From Porphyromonas loveana (GTDB lineage: Bacteria; Bacteroidota; Bacteroidia; Bacteroidales; Porphyromonadaceae), in contig NZ_QEKY01000005.1 in the NCBI RefSeq assembly GCF_003096695.1, forward strand, positions 1-64,000: DNA of 64,000 nt. The letters run 5' to 3'. Each line of letters begins with the position of its first letter. The first letter of the stretch is position 1. A program made the position numbers and the translations under genes. A model generated the notes under the pieces. It ran no database searches and was not told the origin of the DNA. It saw only the letters and a program-made list of their open reading frames with translations. This document shows, piece after piece, positions 1 through 10,106 of this stretch.

Positions 1-47
1 TAACTAAGGTGCTAGTGCCGTAAAAGGCGTCCACGCGAGGTAAGTAA

Positions 48-90
48 CAGTGCCATGCGAAAGAGTTCTTTTGCATGGCACTGTTTTTTT
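48..90 (+). terminator. Rho-independent terminator of an upstream gene
   Basis: An 11-bp perfect arm (48-58) pairs with 73-83; the inner A/T-rich part also pairs, and seven T follow. It ends a transcript entering from the left. In many Bacteroidota the gene before clpP is tig (trigger factor), but positions 1-47 are too short to show that; the TAA at 1-3 could be its stop. Confidence 0.8.
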
Positions 91-231
91 GTGAAGATAG
101 AATAAAACGAAAATTATCTCCGATATGCTATCTCGTCATCATGAGACTCAAATCCGAACAGCAATGTTGCGCTTTATGATGCACGTAGAATGTACCGGCA
201 GAAAAAAGATTTTTGGTGCGAGGAAATTTCT

Positions 232-239
232 TACCTTTG
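232..239 (+). promoter_or_regulatory. Candidate -7 box of the clpP promoter
   Basis: TACCTTTG fits the Bacteroidota -7 consensus TANNTTTG. A TTTG lies at 212-215, but the spacing of 16 bp is shorter than the usual 19-21, so the -33 box is uncertain. The rest of 91-321 shows no gene that I can support. Confidence 0.45.
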
Positions 240-321
240 TTAGCATCGCTCTGCCACGCAAGGCGTATGCCGGCGACAAACAAAGCCAAACAAAAAATAA
301 AGAGAAAACAAAAAGACCGTA

Positions 322-990
322 ATGAACGAATTCAAGAAATATGCGACCCGACACTTGAGCCTCAATGCCCAAGCGTTGGATGACTACACAAAGATCCAAA
401 GCAGCTACATCTCTCCCACCATCATCGAAGAACGACAGCTCAACGTAGCTCAGATGGACGTCTTCTCACGTCTGATGATGGACAGGATCATCTTCCTCGG
501 CAGTCAAATAGACGACTATGCCGCCAACGTGATCCAAGCACAACTACTCTATCTCGACAGTGCCGACCCGGGCAAAGACATCTCCATCTATCTAAACTCC
601 CCGGGGGGATCGGTATATGCAGGATATGGTATATATGACACGATGCAGTACATCGGCTGCGATGTGGCTACCATCTGCACCGGTATGGCCGCCTCCATGG
701 CTTCCGTTCTACTCGTAGCCGGAACAAAGGGGAAGCGTTTCGCACTGCCCCACTCTCGTGTGATGATACACCAACCGCTCGGAGGAATGCAGGGGCAGGC
801 CAGCGATCTGGAGATTGCAGCCCGCGAGATACTGCGCGTCAAGAAAGAATTATACTCGATCATCTCCTCTCACAGTGGCAAGTCCATTGAGGAAGTGGAG
901 CGCGACAGCGACCGTGATTATTGGATGACTGCTCCTGAAGCACTGGCATACGGCATGATCGACAAAATCCTCGAAAAGAACAGCAAGTAA
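322..990 (+). CDS. clpP: ATP-dependent Clp protease proteolytic subunit ClpP
   Basis: Serine peptidase that forms the double-ring degradation chamber fed by ClpX in the cytoplasm. The 222 residues show the family core with the catalytic triad visible as Ser125 in GMAASMASVL, His150 in MIHQPLGG and Asp199 in RDYWMTAPEA. The N-terminus is about 25 residues longer than in E. coli ClpP, which fits a processed propeptide or a clade-specific extension. ATG at 322 is the first in-frame start after the promoter-like box at 232-239. clpX starts 31 bp after the stop, so the two are probably co-transcribed. Confidence 0.97.
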   Translation: MNEFKKYATRHLSLNAQALDDYTKIQSSYISPTIIEERQLNVAQMDVFSRLMMDRIIFLGSQIDDYAANVIQAQLLYLDSADPGKDISIYLNSPGGSVYAGYGIYDTMQYIGCDVATICTGMAASMASVLLVAGTKGKRFALPHSRVMIHQPLGGMQGQASDLEIAAREILRVKKELYSIISSHSGKSIEEVERDSDRDYWMTAPEALAYGMIDKILEKNSK

Positions 991-1021
991 CTCCCAGCCC
1001 AATAGTACCTATTGACATATA

Positions 1022-2257
1022 ATGGCCAAGAAGAAAGACGAAGAGTACTGCAGTTTCTGCGGCGCACCGAGGAGTCAGACCAATCTGATGCTGGAGGGCA
1101 TCAACGCCTTGATCTGCGACGAGTGTGCCCGACGAGCCGGAGAAGTAATCGAAGAAGCGCTACATAAAGCCAACCAGAGCGCGGCTGAGAAACTCACCAA
1201 AGAGGCTCTGCCCCATCCTATTGAGATCAAAGATTTCCTGGACTCCTACGTGATCGGACAGGAAGATGCCAAACGTTTTCTATCTGTAGCGGTGTATAAC
1301 CACTACAAGCGTCTGCTCCAGAATGACGACAAGGATGGTGTGGAGATTGAGAAGAGCAACATCATCATGGTAGGCTCTACCGGTACGGGTAAGACCCTGT
1401 TGGCACGCACCATAGCTAAGATGCTGCATGTTCCCTTCGCTGTAGTAGATGCCACAGTACTCACAGAGGCAGGATATGTGGGAGAGGATATAGAAAGCAT
1501 TCTCACCAGACTACTACAAGCTGCAGACTATGATGTTAAGCAAGCTGAGAGAGGTATTGTCTTCATTGATGAGATAGACAAGATCGCACGCAAAAGCGAC
1601 AATCCGTCCATCACCCGCGACGTAAGTGGTGAGGGCGTACAACAAGGACTACTCAAGCTCCTTGAAGGATCGGTGGTGAACGTGCCGCCACAAGGCGGTC
1701 GCAAGCATCCCGAACAGAAGATGATCCCCGTGGATACGAAACACATCCTCTTTATCTGTGCAGGAGCCTTCGACGGCATCGAAAAGAAGATCGCTCAGCG
1801 ACTGAACACTCGCATGGTAGGTTATACCGCAGGGCTGCAGAACAAAAAAATCGATCGTGAGAATATGCTCCGCTATATCCGCCCACAAGACCTGAAGTCG
1901 TACGGACTGATTCCGGAAATTATCGGCAGATTGCCGATTTTGACTCATTTGGAGCCATTGGATAGGACAGCTCTGCGCAACATTATGACAGAGCCCAAGA
2001 ACGCTATCACCAAGCAATACGAAAAGCTGTTTGCGATGGATGGCATCAAGCTCTCGTTTACGCCGGACATGTTGGACTTTGTTGTCGACAAGGCAGTAGA
2101 GTTCAAACTTGGTGCCCGTGGGCTACGCTCCATCGTAGAGACCATCATGATGGATGCCATGTTTACCATGCCATCCGGCAAAAAGAAAACATTAGTAGTG
2201 GACAAGGCTTACGCCGAAGCGCATCTGGCTGTTGACGAACTGCTACAAGAAGATTAA
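1022..2257 (+). CDS. clpX: ATP-dependent Clp protease ATP-binding subunit ClpX
   Basis: AAA+ unfoldase that recognises tagged substrates, for instance ssrA-tagged ones, and threads them into ClpP. The N-terminal C4 zinc finger is complete (Cys10, Cys13, Cys32, Cys35). Walker A GSTGTGKT is at 118-125 and Walker B IVFIDEID at 179-186. [10 protein letters not shown] pore-side segment at 151-159 and the C-terminal small AAA domain ([11 protein letters not shown]) are also present. The 411-residue length is normal. It lies between clpP and recQ on the same strand. Confidence 0.97.
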   Translation: MAKKKDEEYCSFCGAPRSQTNLMLEGINALICDECARRAGEVIEEALHKANQSAAEKLTKEALPHPIEIKDFLDSYVIGQEDAKRFLSVAVYNHYKRLLQNDDKDGVEIEKSNIIMVGSTGTGKTLLARTIAKMLHVPFAVVDATVLTEAGYVGEDIESILTRLLQAADYDVKQAERGIVFIDEIDKIARKSDNPSITRDVSGEGVQQGLLKLLEGSVVNVPPQGGRKHPEQKMIPVDTKHILFICAGAFDGIEKKIAQRLNTRMVGYTAGLQNKKIDRENMLRYIRPQDLKSYGLIPEIIGRLPILTHLEPLDRTALRNIMTEPKNAITKQYEKLFAMDGIKLSFTPDMLDFVVDKAVEFKLGARGLRSIVETIMMDAMFTMPSGKKKTLVVDKAYAEAHLAVDELLQED

Positions 2258-2312
2258 TCGACACATCTGAATAGTGCAAATAGGCGCAGGCAAAGCACAA
2301 AAAGAGCAGATC

Positions 2313-4490
2313 ATGGACATCAATCTGGCCGAAAAGTTACAGCTGTATTTTGGATTTGACCGCTTCAAGGGCAATCAGGAGGCTATCATCAAGAACGTCT
2401 TGAATGAAAGAAACACCTTCGTACTCATGCCTACAGGCGGGGGCAAGTCGCTATGTTATCAGCTGCCCGCAATGTTGATGCCAGGAACGGCCATTGTCGT
2501 ATCGCCCCTCATCGCTTTGATGAAGAATCAGGTCGATGCGATGCGCAGCTTCAGCGCCAAGGATGGTGTGGCTCACTTCATGAACTCTTCGCTGAATAAG
2601 ACTCAGCTCGAACGTGTTAAGAAAGATGTGCGCGACGGGCTGACCAAACTCTTATATGTGGCTCCCGAATCTCTGACCAAAGAGGAGAACATCGCTTTCT
2701 TGCATGATGTGAATATCTCATTCTATGCTATAGACGAAGCTCACTGTATATCGGAATGGGGGCACGACTTCAGGCCGGAATACAGACGTATTCGCCCTAT
2801 TATCAACGAGATAGCACCGAGGCCAATCATCACCCTCACGGCGACAGCCACGCCGAAAGTACAGCACGACATTCAAAAGAATCTGGGAATGATGGACGCC
2901 GATGTCTTTAAATCATCGTTCAATCGCCCCAACCTTTTTTACCATATTCGGCCGAAAACGCAAGACGTAGATCGTGACGTAGTCAAATACATCCTTTCAA
3001 ACCCCGGAAAGAGTGGAATTGTCTATTGCATGAGTCGAAATAAAGTAACTACTTTTGCGCAAGTTTTGCAGGCCAACGGGATAAAGGCCCTTCCCTACCA
3101 CGCCGGATTAGATCCGAGTGAGCGGGCACACAACCAAGATGCATTTCTGAGCGAAGATGCAAGCGTGATAGTCGCAACGATCGCCTTCGGGATGGGCATT
3201 GACAAACCGGATGTGCGATATGTAATCCATTACGACATGCCGAAGAGTCTCGAGGGATATTACCAAGAGACCGGTCGTGCCGGCCGTGATGGAGGAGAAG
3301 GCGAATGCATAGCCTTCTATCGAGCCAAAGACCTGCAACGCTTGGAGAAATTCATGCAAGGCAAACCCGTCTCCGAACAAGAGATAGGGCGACAACTATT
3401 AGCCGAGACTGCGGCATTTGCCGAAAGTCGGGTATGCCGACGCAAGCTGTTACTCCATTATTTTGGTGAAGAATATTCTCAAGAGAACTGTGGCGCATGT
3501 GACAACTGCGCAGGTACGTATAAACACGTGGAAGCAAAAGAATTATTATTGAACGTTTTGGAAGCTGTCTCTGCACTAAAAGAACAGTTCAAAACGGAGT
3601 ATGTGATAAGCGTCTTAATGGGCGAACTCACTCCCGATGTGGAATCATTCGGTCATCAGGAATTGGAAGTTTTCGGCATCGGAAGTGACGAGTCGGAAGC
3701 AACGTGGGCTGCAGTCATTCGACAAGCGCTCCTTTCCGGCTACCTAAGTCGCGACATTGAGAACTACGGGCTATTGAAAGTTACTGCAAAAGGCAAGAAA
3801 TTCGCCCTCAAACCCGTTTCTTTCAAGATCGTTGAAGAGAGCGAAGAGGACGAGGAAGAGGATGCAGCTAAGGCCGGAGGTCGAGGATCGAGCGGAGCCA
3901 TGGATCCTGTTCTATTCTCCATGATGAAAGATCTTCGGAAGAAGTTGGGAGCATCTCTCAAGCTCCCCCCCTATGTAATCTTCCAAGATCCTTCTCTGGA
4001 AGCAATGGCCACTTTCTATCCAGTAACGATAGAAGAGCTACAGAATATCCCCGGTGTTGGAGCAGGGAAAGCTGCACGCTATGGCAAAGAATTCTTGGTG
4101 CTGATACGTCGACACGTGGAAGAGAACGAAATCGAACGACCCGAAGATATGCGCGTCCGTACGTTGGCGAACAAATCGAAGATGAAAGTTTCCATCGTGC
4201 AGCAGATCGACCGCAAAGTAGCCCTCGATGACATAGCCATGAGTCATGGCTTAGACTTCCCAGAGCTACTGTCCGAAGTAGAAGCTATCGTCTATTCCGG
4301 CACTCGTATTAATATAGACTACTTCATCAGTGAAGTCATGGACGAGGATCATCTTGAAGACATATACGAATACTACAAGGAATCCACGACAGACTGCTTA
4401 GAAGAAGCAATGAAGGAGTTAGGGCACGATTATTCGGAGGAAGAGATTCGTCTGGTTAGGATCAAGTTCTTATCAGAAATGGCAAACTAA
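2313..4490 (+). CDS. recQ: ATP-dependent DNA helicase RecQ
   Basis: 3'-5' DNA helicase for recombination and stalled-fork repair. Visible in order: Walker A in PTGGGKSLCYQLPAM, the DEAH box in IDEAHCISEWGHDFRPEY, the helicase C domain with YYQETGRAGRDG, the RecQ zinc-binding cysteines (CRRKLLLHYFG, then CGACDNC), a winged-helix stretch, an acidic linker, and an HRDC-type helix-hairpin region (LQNIPGVGAGKAARYG). A further tail of about 100 residues follows. I chose ATG 2313 (725 aa), because RecQ proteins start near the MDINLAEKL segment; a GTG at 2274 would add 13 residues of no family similarity. Confidence 0.95.
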   Translation: MDINLAEKLQLYFGFDRFKGNQEAIIKNVLNERNTFVLMPTGGGKSLCYQLPAMLMPGTAIVVSPLIALMKNQVDAMRSFSAKDGVAHFMNSSLNKTQLERVKKDVRDGLTKLLYVAPESLTKEENIAFLHDVNISFYAIDEAHCISEWGHDFRPEYRRIRPIINEIAPRPIITLTATATPKVQHDIQKNLGMMDADVFKSSFNRPNLFYHIRPKTQDVDRDVVKYILSNPGKSGIVYCMSRNKVTTFAQVLQANGIKALPYHAGLDPSERAHNQDAFLSEDASVIVATIAFGMGIDKPDVRYVIHYDMPKSLEGYYQETGRAGRDGGEGECIAFYRAKDLQRLEKFMQGKPVSEQEIGRQLLAETAAFAESRVCRRKLLLHYFGEEYSQENCGACDNCAGTYKHVEAKELLLNVLEAVSALKEQFKTEYVISVLMGELTPDVESFGHQELEVFGIGSDESEATWAAVIRQALLSGYLSRDIENYGLLKVTAKGKKFALKPVSFKIVEESEEDEEEDAAKAGGRGSSGAMDPVLFSMMKDLRKKLGASLKLPPYVIFQDPSLEAMATFYPVTIEELQNIPGVGAGKAARYGKEFLVLIRRHVEENEIERPEDMRVRTLANKSKMKVSIVQQIDRKVALDDIAMSHGLDFPELLSEVEAIVYSGTRINIDYFISEVMDEDHLEDIYEYYKESTTDCLEEAMKELGHDYSEEEIRLVRIKFLSEMAN

Positions 4491-4504
4491 TCGCATCTGT
4501 GAGG

Positions 4505-5902
4505 ATGCAACAAAAAACTGTACACAAGATGAAAAAGGCAGGAATGCGAATCGGCATATTATTGTCACTGCTGTGTTGGATACTTCCTTCTGTAGGACAA
4601 AAAAACGTAATAGACGAAGTGGTGTGGATGGTAGGAGACGAACCCATCTTGCGTTCGGACGTAGAAGCGACCAAACGCTTCCTGCTCAGCTCCGGTCAGG
4701 CGCTCCAAGGCAATCCAGACTGTTACATTCCGGAACAAATAGCGATCCAAAAGCTTTTCCTCAATCAAGCCAAGATAGACAGTATCGAGGTGAGCGAATC
4801 AGACGTGAATCGCTACGTGGATATGTATCTCTCAAATTACATTCAGCAGTTCGGCTCCAAGGAAAAGATGGAAGAGTACTTCAATCGAAAGTACACACAG
4901 ATACGCGAAGAGCAGCGTGTAGAGGTACGAAATGGAGAGATCGTCCGTCTCATGCGCAGGAAAATTGATGAGAACGTAAAAGTTACTCCCTCAGAGATTC
5001 GTCAATACTTTGCCTCTCTGCCTCAGGACAGTTTGCCCTATATCCCCACAACGGTAGAAGTACAATTGTTGTCCATTAAACCTGTTATTTCTCTACAGGA
5101 AACGGATGCTATCAAAAAGAGATTACGCGAATTCTCTGATGAGATCAACGATGGTCGACGTGACTTCTCTACAATTGCCCGATTGTATTCCGAGGATAAC
5201 AAGACGGCTCTGCAAGGAGGAGAATATGGCTTTGTCAGTAAAGCTTCTTTAGATGCAGAGTTTGCACGAGTAGTCTTCTCCCTCAACAACACCAAGCGCG
5301 TATCTCCTATTATCAAGACCGACGATGGCTACCACATCGCCCAGTTAATCGAAAAAAGAGGTGACGTCATCAATTTCCGACAAATCGTCCTTAAACCAAA
5401 AGTGTCCAACATAGCACTAACGGAGGCAACCTCGAAATTGGACAGTTTATATGCGCTCATCAACGACGGCAAACTCACATTCGAAAAAGCAGTAACCCTC
5501 CACTCTGAAGATACAGACACGCGAAACAATCAGGGCCTCATGGTCAATAAAGACCTTGAGAGCGACTTCTATAGCTCCTCTCGCTTCAAGTATGAAGAGC
5601 TGCCTCAGGACATTAGTCAAGCTGTTTATAATTTGAAACCCAATGAAATATCCAAACCTTTCGTCTTGAAAACAGACAGAGGCAGCGAAGAGGTTGTAAT
5701 AGTGAAAGTCAAGAATAGAATCGAAGGACACAGAGCCAATATGAACTCCGACTTCCAGACAATCAAGGCACTCGCACTCAACAAGAAAAAAGAAAGCGTG
5801 GTGGATGCGTGGATTCTCAAAAAACAGAAGGAAACCTACATTCACATCGAACCGGCTTACCGCAACTGCGAATTCCGCTATCCGGGTTGGTTGGAAAAAT
5901 AA
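4505..5902 (+). CDS. Periplasmic SurA-like parvulin peptidyl-prolyl isomerase
   Basis: Predicted periplasmic chaperone/foldase for outer-membrane proteins. The N-terminus has a signal peptide (MKKAGMRIGILLSLLCWILPSVGQ region), then a SurA N-like helical region, then two parvulin-like modules. The first is clear (about residues 175-280, containing GGEYGFVSKASLDAEFARVV); the second is weaker and C-terminal. The start is uncertain: ATG 4505 gives 465 aa, GTG 4499 two more, and ATG 4529 would place the start directly at the signal peptide. It sits 14 bp after recQ and is followed by an OstA/LptA-like gene, a natural pairing for outer-membrane assembly. Confidence 0.85.
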   Translation: MQQKTVHKMKKAGMRIGILLSLLCWILPSVGQKNVIDEVVWMVGDEPILRSDVEATKRFLLSSGQALQGNPDCYIPEQIAIQKLFLNQAKIDSIEVSESDVNRYVDMYLSNYIQQFGSKEKMEEYFNRKYTQIREEQRVEVRNGEIVRLMRRKIDENVKVTPSEIRQYFASLPQDSLPYIPTTVEVQLLSIKPVISLQETDAIKKRLREFSDEINDGRRDFSTIARLYSEDNKTALQGGEYGFVSKASLDAEFARVVFSLNNTKRVSPIIKTDDGYHIAQLIEKRGDVINFRQIVLKPKVSNIALTEATSKLDSLYALINDGKLTFEKAVTLHSEDTDTRNNQGLMVNKDLESDFYSSSRFKYEELPQDISQAVYNLKPNEISKPFVLKTDRGSEEVVIVKVKNRIEGHRANMNSDFQTIKALALNKKKESVVDAWILKKQKETYIHIEPAYRNCEFRYPGWLEK

Positions 5903-5966
5903 TGCATCCTTTCTGAGGATAGCTGGCTCTCCTTCGAGCATGGTCTTTCCTCCAGACGACAACCCA

Positions 5967-7841
5967 ATGAAAAAGGGAGAAAAGCAGGCATCTCGGTTTA
6001 GCTGCCGACACTTAGTGGCAATAGTTCTGATTGCCATTATCTCTTTTTCTGCGCTTGCCTCCCTCCAAGGCCCCCCACCCAAAAGAGAAAAGGGAAGAAC
6101 GCATGTGGTTCTTGAGCACGCTGACGAACTACGTTACGAAAGAATATACAACCCCGACGTCCAACGCTTGATCGGGAATGTCGTCATCAAGCACGAAGGA
6201 GCAGTGATGCGCTGCGACAGCGCTCACCTCAATCAGAAAGAAAATACATTCGAAGCTTTCGGACAAGTCTCTATGCAACAGGGTGACACCGTGTCTATGT
6301 ACGCCCGCTACCTCCACTACGATGGCAATCTCAAGTTCGCTCGACTACGCCATTCGGTTCGATTGGAGAATCGTTCCGCTACCCTCTTCACCGACAGTTT
6401 GGACTACGACCGAGTAGAGAATCTCGGCTACTATTTCGATGGTGGTAGCATTGTCGATTCGCTCAACACCCTCACTTCCAACTACGGAGAATACTCCCCC
6501 ACGACTTCCGATGCCGTATTTCGCAACAACGTCCACCTCGAAAACGAGGACTACACCATGGACACGGAAGAACTCCACTATAATACGGATACAAAGATCA
6601 GCTACATCATGGGACCGACGGAGATGAAGTCGGACTCCGGCTACATCGTATCCACCCGTGGCGTTTACGATTCCAATACCGATGTAGGTATATTATTGGA
6701 TCGCTCCGTGGTGTACTCATCTAACGGTGCTAAGCAGTTGACCGGTGACTCCATTTTCTACGACCGAAAGAACAGTTTTGGAGAAGCCTTCGGCGACATG
6801 ATCCTCACAGACACCATCAATCGCTCTTCTCTCTACGGCGATTATGGCTACTTCGATGAGAAGAAAGACTACGCCTTCGCCACCCAACGAGCCTACCTGA
6901 TAGACTACTCCAAGCCCGATACGCTGTGGACTGCGGCCGACACATTGGAGCTGATCACCCAACGACGTATTCCGGAGGACAGGCGGATCGTTCGCGGCTA
7001 TAGACACGTCCGCGTTTTCCGCTCGGATGTACAAGCAATTGCCGACTCCTTACAGTACGACTCTCGCGATTCCATCCTGCACCTCTATGACAATCCCATC
7101 ATGTGGAACGAAGATGCACAACTCAGTGGCGACACGATATGCTTCCAGTTCCGTAATGATAGTCTGGAATATGTGGATGTGCTAGACAAAGCTCTTGCAG
7201 TCCGGCAGATAGACACGCTCATGTACGACCAACTGGCAGGTCGTCGAATGCGCGCCTATATACAGGACAGTCTTGTCCGCCAACTACAGGTACACGGCAA
7301 TGCCGAAGTCATCCAGTACGAGCAGCACAAGCGATCTAAGCGATGGTATCTGATGAATAGGATAGAAGCTCCCAGCATCATAGCCGACTTCGAGAAAGGA
7401 CAGATACAAAAGGTACTCCTTCAAGGAGTAGCCACGGGCAAAGGCTACCCCATCAAGATGCTCACTCCCGAACTACAACGCCTCGCATCCTTCCGTTGGG
7501 AAGAAGCCATGCGACCAAAATCAAAGAACGATCTCTTCCGTAGTCAACCAGATTCGGTCGTTGTCCACCGATCTTTATCGGATCTCCGACGATTTAGAGG
7601 TGCTCAGGCCGCACTACTTGCTTATACGGCATTGGCTGCTGAAGAGAAAAGAGATTCTTTGGCTACAGCCGCTCTCACACAAGATACTAAGCAAGCTGAT
7701 TCGACTGAGCAACCACCGATCAATTCGGAGCCACAGCTATCACCCTTCATTGCCAGACCGACTGAAGACAGCCAGCAAAAGGATTTCTTCGACATTTTCT
7801 TCACACCACACATTTTCAACAGAGAACAACCATGGGATTAG
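5967..7841 (+). CDS. OstA/LptA-like envelope protein
   Basis: Probably part of lipopolysaccharide transport or outer-membrane biogenesis. The mature part consists of many short beta-strand repeats typical of the OstA/LptA N-domain, with repeated patterns such as HVVLEHADELRYE, VMRCDSAHL and TEELHYNTDTK that recur through the protein. A hydrophobic signal anchor (HLVAIVLIAIISFSALA) is near the start. ATG 5967 gives 624 aa; ATG 5940 is also possible, and more upstream codons would overlap the previous gene. It is longer than LptA and lacks a recognisable LptD barrel, so a Bacteroidota-specific LptA-like protein is the best reading. Confidence 0.75.
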   Translation: MKKGEKQASRFSCRHLVAIVLIAIISFSALASLQGPPPKREKGRTHVVLEHADELRYERIYNPDVQRLIGNVVIKHEGAVMRCDSAHLNQKENTFEAFGQVSMQQGDTVSMYARYLHYDGNLKFARLRHSVRLENRSATLFTDSLDYDRVENLGYYFDGGSIVDSLNTLTSNYGEYSPTTSDAVFRNNVHLENEDYTMDTEELHYNTDTKISYIMGPTEMKSDSGYIVSTRGVYDSNTDVGILLDRSVVYSSNGAKQLTGDSIFYDRKNSFGEAFGDMILTDTINRSSLYGDYGYFDEKKDYAFATQRAYLIDYSKPDTLWTAADTLELITQRRIPEDRRIVRGYRHVRVFRSDVQAIADSLQYDSRDSILHLYDNPIMWNEDAQLSGDTICFQFRNDSLEYVDVLDKALAVRQIDTLMYDQLAGRRMRAYIQDSLVRQLQVHGNAEVIQYEQHKRSKRWYLMNRIEAPSIIADFEKGQIQKVLLQGVATGKGYPIKMLTPELQRLASFRWEEAMRPKSKNDLFRSQPDSVVVHRSLSDLRRFRGAQAALLAYTALAAEEKRDSLATAALTQDTKQADSTEQPPINSEPQLSPFIARPTEDSQQKDFFDIFFTPHIFNREQPWD

Positions 7842-8173
7842 GATCATTCTATAAACAACGCAAGCCACGGTCTTTCGACCACAAACCCATCTATTACGAT
7901 CAGCGCAACGACGAATTGCAGAAACGCATCGATCGTATCCGAAGAGAAGTCGAAATGGAAGAAGCCGAGAAGAATGGTCAATCTTCAACATGCGACTATT
8001 CCGACTATCACCCTCAAATACGTGGCACCTTCGCCGAAGGCACACAACACCTCAGAGGGCGACAATTGCAGGGAGAGACCCAATCCACACGCTCGGGACG
8101 GACGCTTCGCATGTTGGTATTACTCATCGCCATCTGTGCTCTCTCTTGGTTGGTTTATAGATTTATTTTATGA
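7832..8173 (+). CDS. Small C-terminally anchored membrane protein, function unknown
   Basis: 113 residues with a charged, soluble N-terminal part (ELQKRIDRIRREVEMEEAEK may form a short coiled coil) and one C-terminal hydrophobic segment (MLVLLIAICALSWLVYRFIL), as in a tail-anchored or type II small membrane protein. It overlaps the OstA-like gene by 10 bp and mutL by 4 bp (ATGA), so it is translated in series with both. I do not recognise a family; the overlaps on both sides are the best evidence that it is real. Confidence 0.75.
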   Translation: MGLGSFYKQRKPRSFDHKPIYYDQRNDELQKRIDRIRREVEMEEAEKNGQSSTCDYSDYHPQIRGTFAEGTQHLRGRQLQGETQSTRSGRTLRMLVLLIAICALSWLVYRFIL

Positions 8174-10032
8174 GCGATGTTATCCGCCTGCTTCCCGACA
8201 GCATCGCCAATCAGATCGCAGCCGGCGAAGTCATCCAGCGCCCCGCCTCTGTTGTCAAAGAACTCTTAGAGAATTCACTGGATGCAGGAGCCACGGCCAT
8301 CCGCTTGGATATACGTGAAGCCGGTCGCGAACTGGTGCGCGTCACTGACAACGGCAAGGGCATGAGCCAAAGCGATGCCCGCATGGCCTTCGAGCGCCAT
8401 GCTACCTCCAAGATAGCCTCCTTCCAAGACCTCTTCACCCTCCGTACGATGGGCTTCCGCGGCGAAGCATTGGCCTCCATAGCAGCCGTCGCACAAGTAG
8501 AATTGCTCACTCGCAGAGCTGAGGACGAACTGGGCACTCGCCTCACGATCAACGGCTCTGAAGTCGGAGAAGTCACTACCACTACGGCTCCACAAGGCTG
8601 TATCATCAGCGTGATGAATCTCTTCTTCAATGTACCGGCTCGAAGGAAGTTCCTCAAATCTAACGAGACTGAGCTGAAACACATCCTCACCGAGTACGAA
8701 CGCGTAGCCCTCGTCAATCCTCATGTTGCCTTCTCTGTCTATCACGCAGGCGAGTTGATGCAGGACTTGCCCGTCGCTCCGCTCAAGAAGCGCATTCTTG
8801 ATGTCTTCGGCAAACGGATGGAGCGGGATCTCATTCCAGTGGGGATGAAAAGCCCCATCACCAACATTACCGGCTTTATCGGTCGGCCCGATGGTGCCCG
8901 CAAGCGCGGCGCCCTGCAATATCTCTTTGTGAACGGACGCTATATGCGTCACCCCTACTTCCACAAAGCTGTGATGGCAGCCTACGAAGCCATCATTCCG
9001 CAGGGCACGATGCCCAATTATTTTCTCTACTTCGATCTCGACCCTTCCTTGATAGATGTCAATATCCACCCGACGAAGACCGAGATCAAGTTCTCCGACG
9101 AACACGCCATCTTCAAACTCCTCGGTGTCGTCGTGCGCGAAGCCCTCAGTTCCAGCAATGCCGTCCCCTCGATCGACTTCGACCGCAAGGAACTCATCGA
9201 CATACCCGTCTACCAAGGTCCGGGACGCGACATAGCCCGCCCGGCCGTTGACCTCGATCCCTCCTACAATCCTTTCAAGGAAAAGGGACTATCCGAATCC
9301 ACCCGCAGCCCGCGTCGCCAATCCCCCGACCTCGGATGGAACGAGCTGTTCAAGCAGTTCGAAGCCAAACGCGATATGGAGAAAGGAACCTCCGCTCCGG
9401 CACCGACCGAAGAGCTTTTCGAGATAGCCGACCTCCCTCACGAGACACCGACCGTCTCTCCGCAGACCTCTACCGACTCGCTCTGCTACATCCACCGCGG
9501 GCGCTATCTGGTCACCAGTCTGAGCAGAGGGCTCGCCCTCATCGATTATCACCGCGCACATAAGCGCATCCTCTACGATCGCTTCCTTGCCAACGAAGCA
9601 GCCCGCCACATCGAGCAGCAGCCACTCCTCTTCCCCGAGGTCCTTGAGTTCAATCCTTCAGATGCACCCGTGGTCAAACGTGCAGTCGAAGAGTTGCAGA
9701 CCGTAGGCTTCGAGCTGTCATCCCTCGGCGCAGCCTGCTACTCCTTGCTTGCAGCACCTGTACAGGTGGTGGACAATGCAGCAGACATCGTGCGCGACGT
9801 CATCCACGCCTCCATCGAAGATGGTAAATCCACCCATGAGCAGATGCTGGAGCTCATCGCCACCAAGGTAGCAGAATACCAAGCCATCCCCCGCAGCAAG
9901 GGCTTGACCATTGAGGAAGCCAATGATCTCTTGGCGGAGCTATTCGCCTCAGACGACTCCACCTACACCCCTGACGGCAAGATCATCGTCAGCATCATAG
10001 ACGAAGCAGACATCACGCGCCGCTTCGACTAA
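8170..10032 (+). CDS. mutL: DNA mismatch repair protein MutL
   Basis: Couples MutS mismatch recognition to strand removal. The GHKL ATPase domain is complete: ELLENSLDAGA, DNGKGM, GFRGEALASI and the NVHPTKTEIKF-like segment (NIHPTKTEIKF). The C-terminal dimerisation domain is present but the nuclease motifs of MutH-less bacteria are altered: DQHAX2EX4E reads DYHRAHKRILYD, and the CPHGRP metal site reads TPDGK. Length is 620 residues, normal. It is the last gene of the series starting at clpP and is followed by a terminator at 10055-10106. Confidence 0.96.
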   Translation: MSDVIRLLPDSIANQIAAGEVIQRPASVVKELLENSLDAGATAIRLDIREAGRELVRVTDNGKGMSQSDARMAFERHATSKIASFQDLFTLRTMGFRGEALASIAAVAQVELLTRRAEDELGTRLTINGSEVGEVTTTTAPQGCIISVMNLFFNVPARRKFLKSNETELKHILTEYERVALVNPHVAFSVYHAGELMQDLPVAPLKKRILDVFGKRMERDLIPVGMKSPITNITGFIGRPDGARKRGALQYLFVNGRYMRHPYFHKAVMAAYEAIIPQGTMPNYFLYFDLDPSLIDVNIHPTKTEIKFSDEHAIFKLLGVVVREALSSSNAVPSIDFDRKELIDIPVYQGPGRDIARPAVDLDPSYNPFKEKGLSESTRSPRRQSPDLGWNELFKQFEAKRDMEKGTSAPAPTEELFEIADLPHETPTVSPQTSTDSLCYIHRGRYLVTSLSRGLALIDYHRAHKRILYDRFLANEAARHIEQQPLLFPEVLEFNPSDAPVVKRAVEELQTVGFELSSLGAACYSLLAAPVQVVDNAADIVRDVIHASIEDGKSTHEQMLELIATKVAEYQAIPRSKGLTIEEANDLLAELFASDDSTYTPDGKIIVSIIDEADITRRFD

Positions 10033-10054
10033 GCCGCATCCCACATCTACACGC

Positions 10055-10106
10055 AGAGGGGGCGACACAGGGGAATATAATCTCCCTATGTCGCCCCCTC
10101 TCTTTT
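10055..10106 (+). terminator. Terminator after mutL
   Basis: A GC-rich arm beginning at 10055 (AGAGGGGGCGACA) pairs perfectly with 10089-10101, followed by CTTTTTC. It closes the clpP-mutL gene series. Confidence 0.8.

Noticed and set aside
2274-2312. GTG start for RecQ 13 codons upstream
   Set aside because: The extra residues do not resemble RecQ N-termini; ATG 2313 does.
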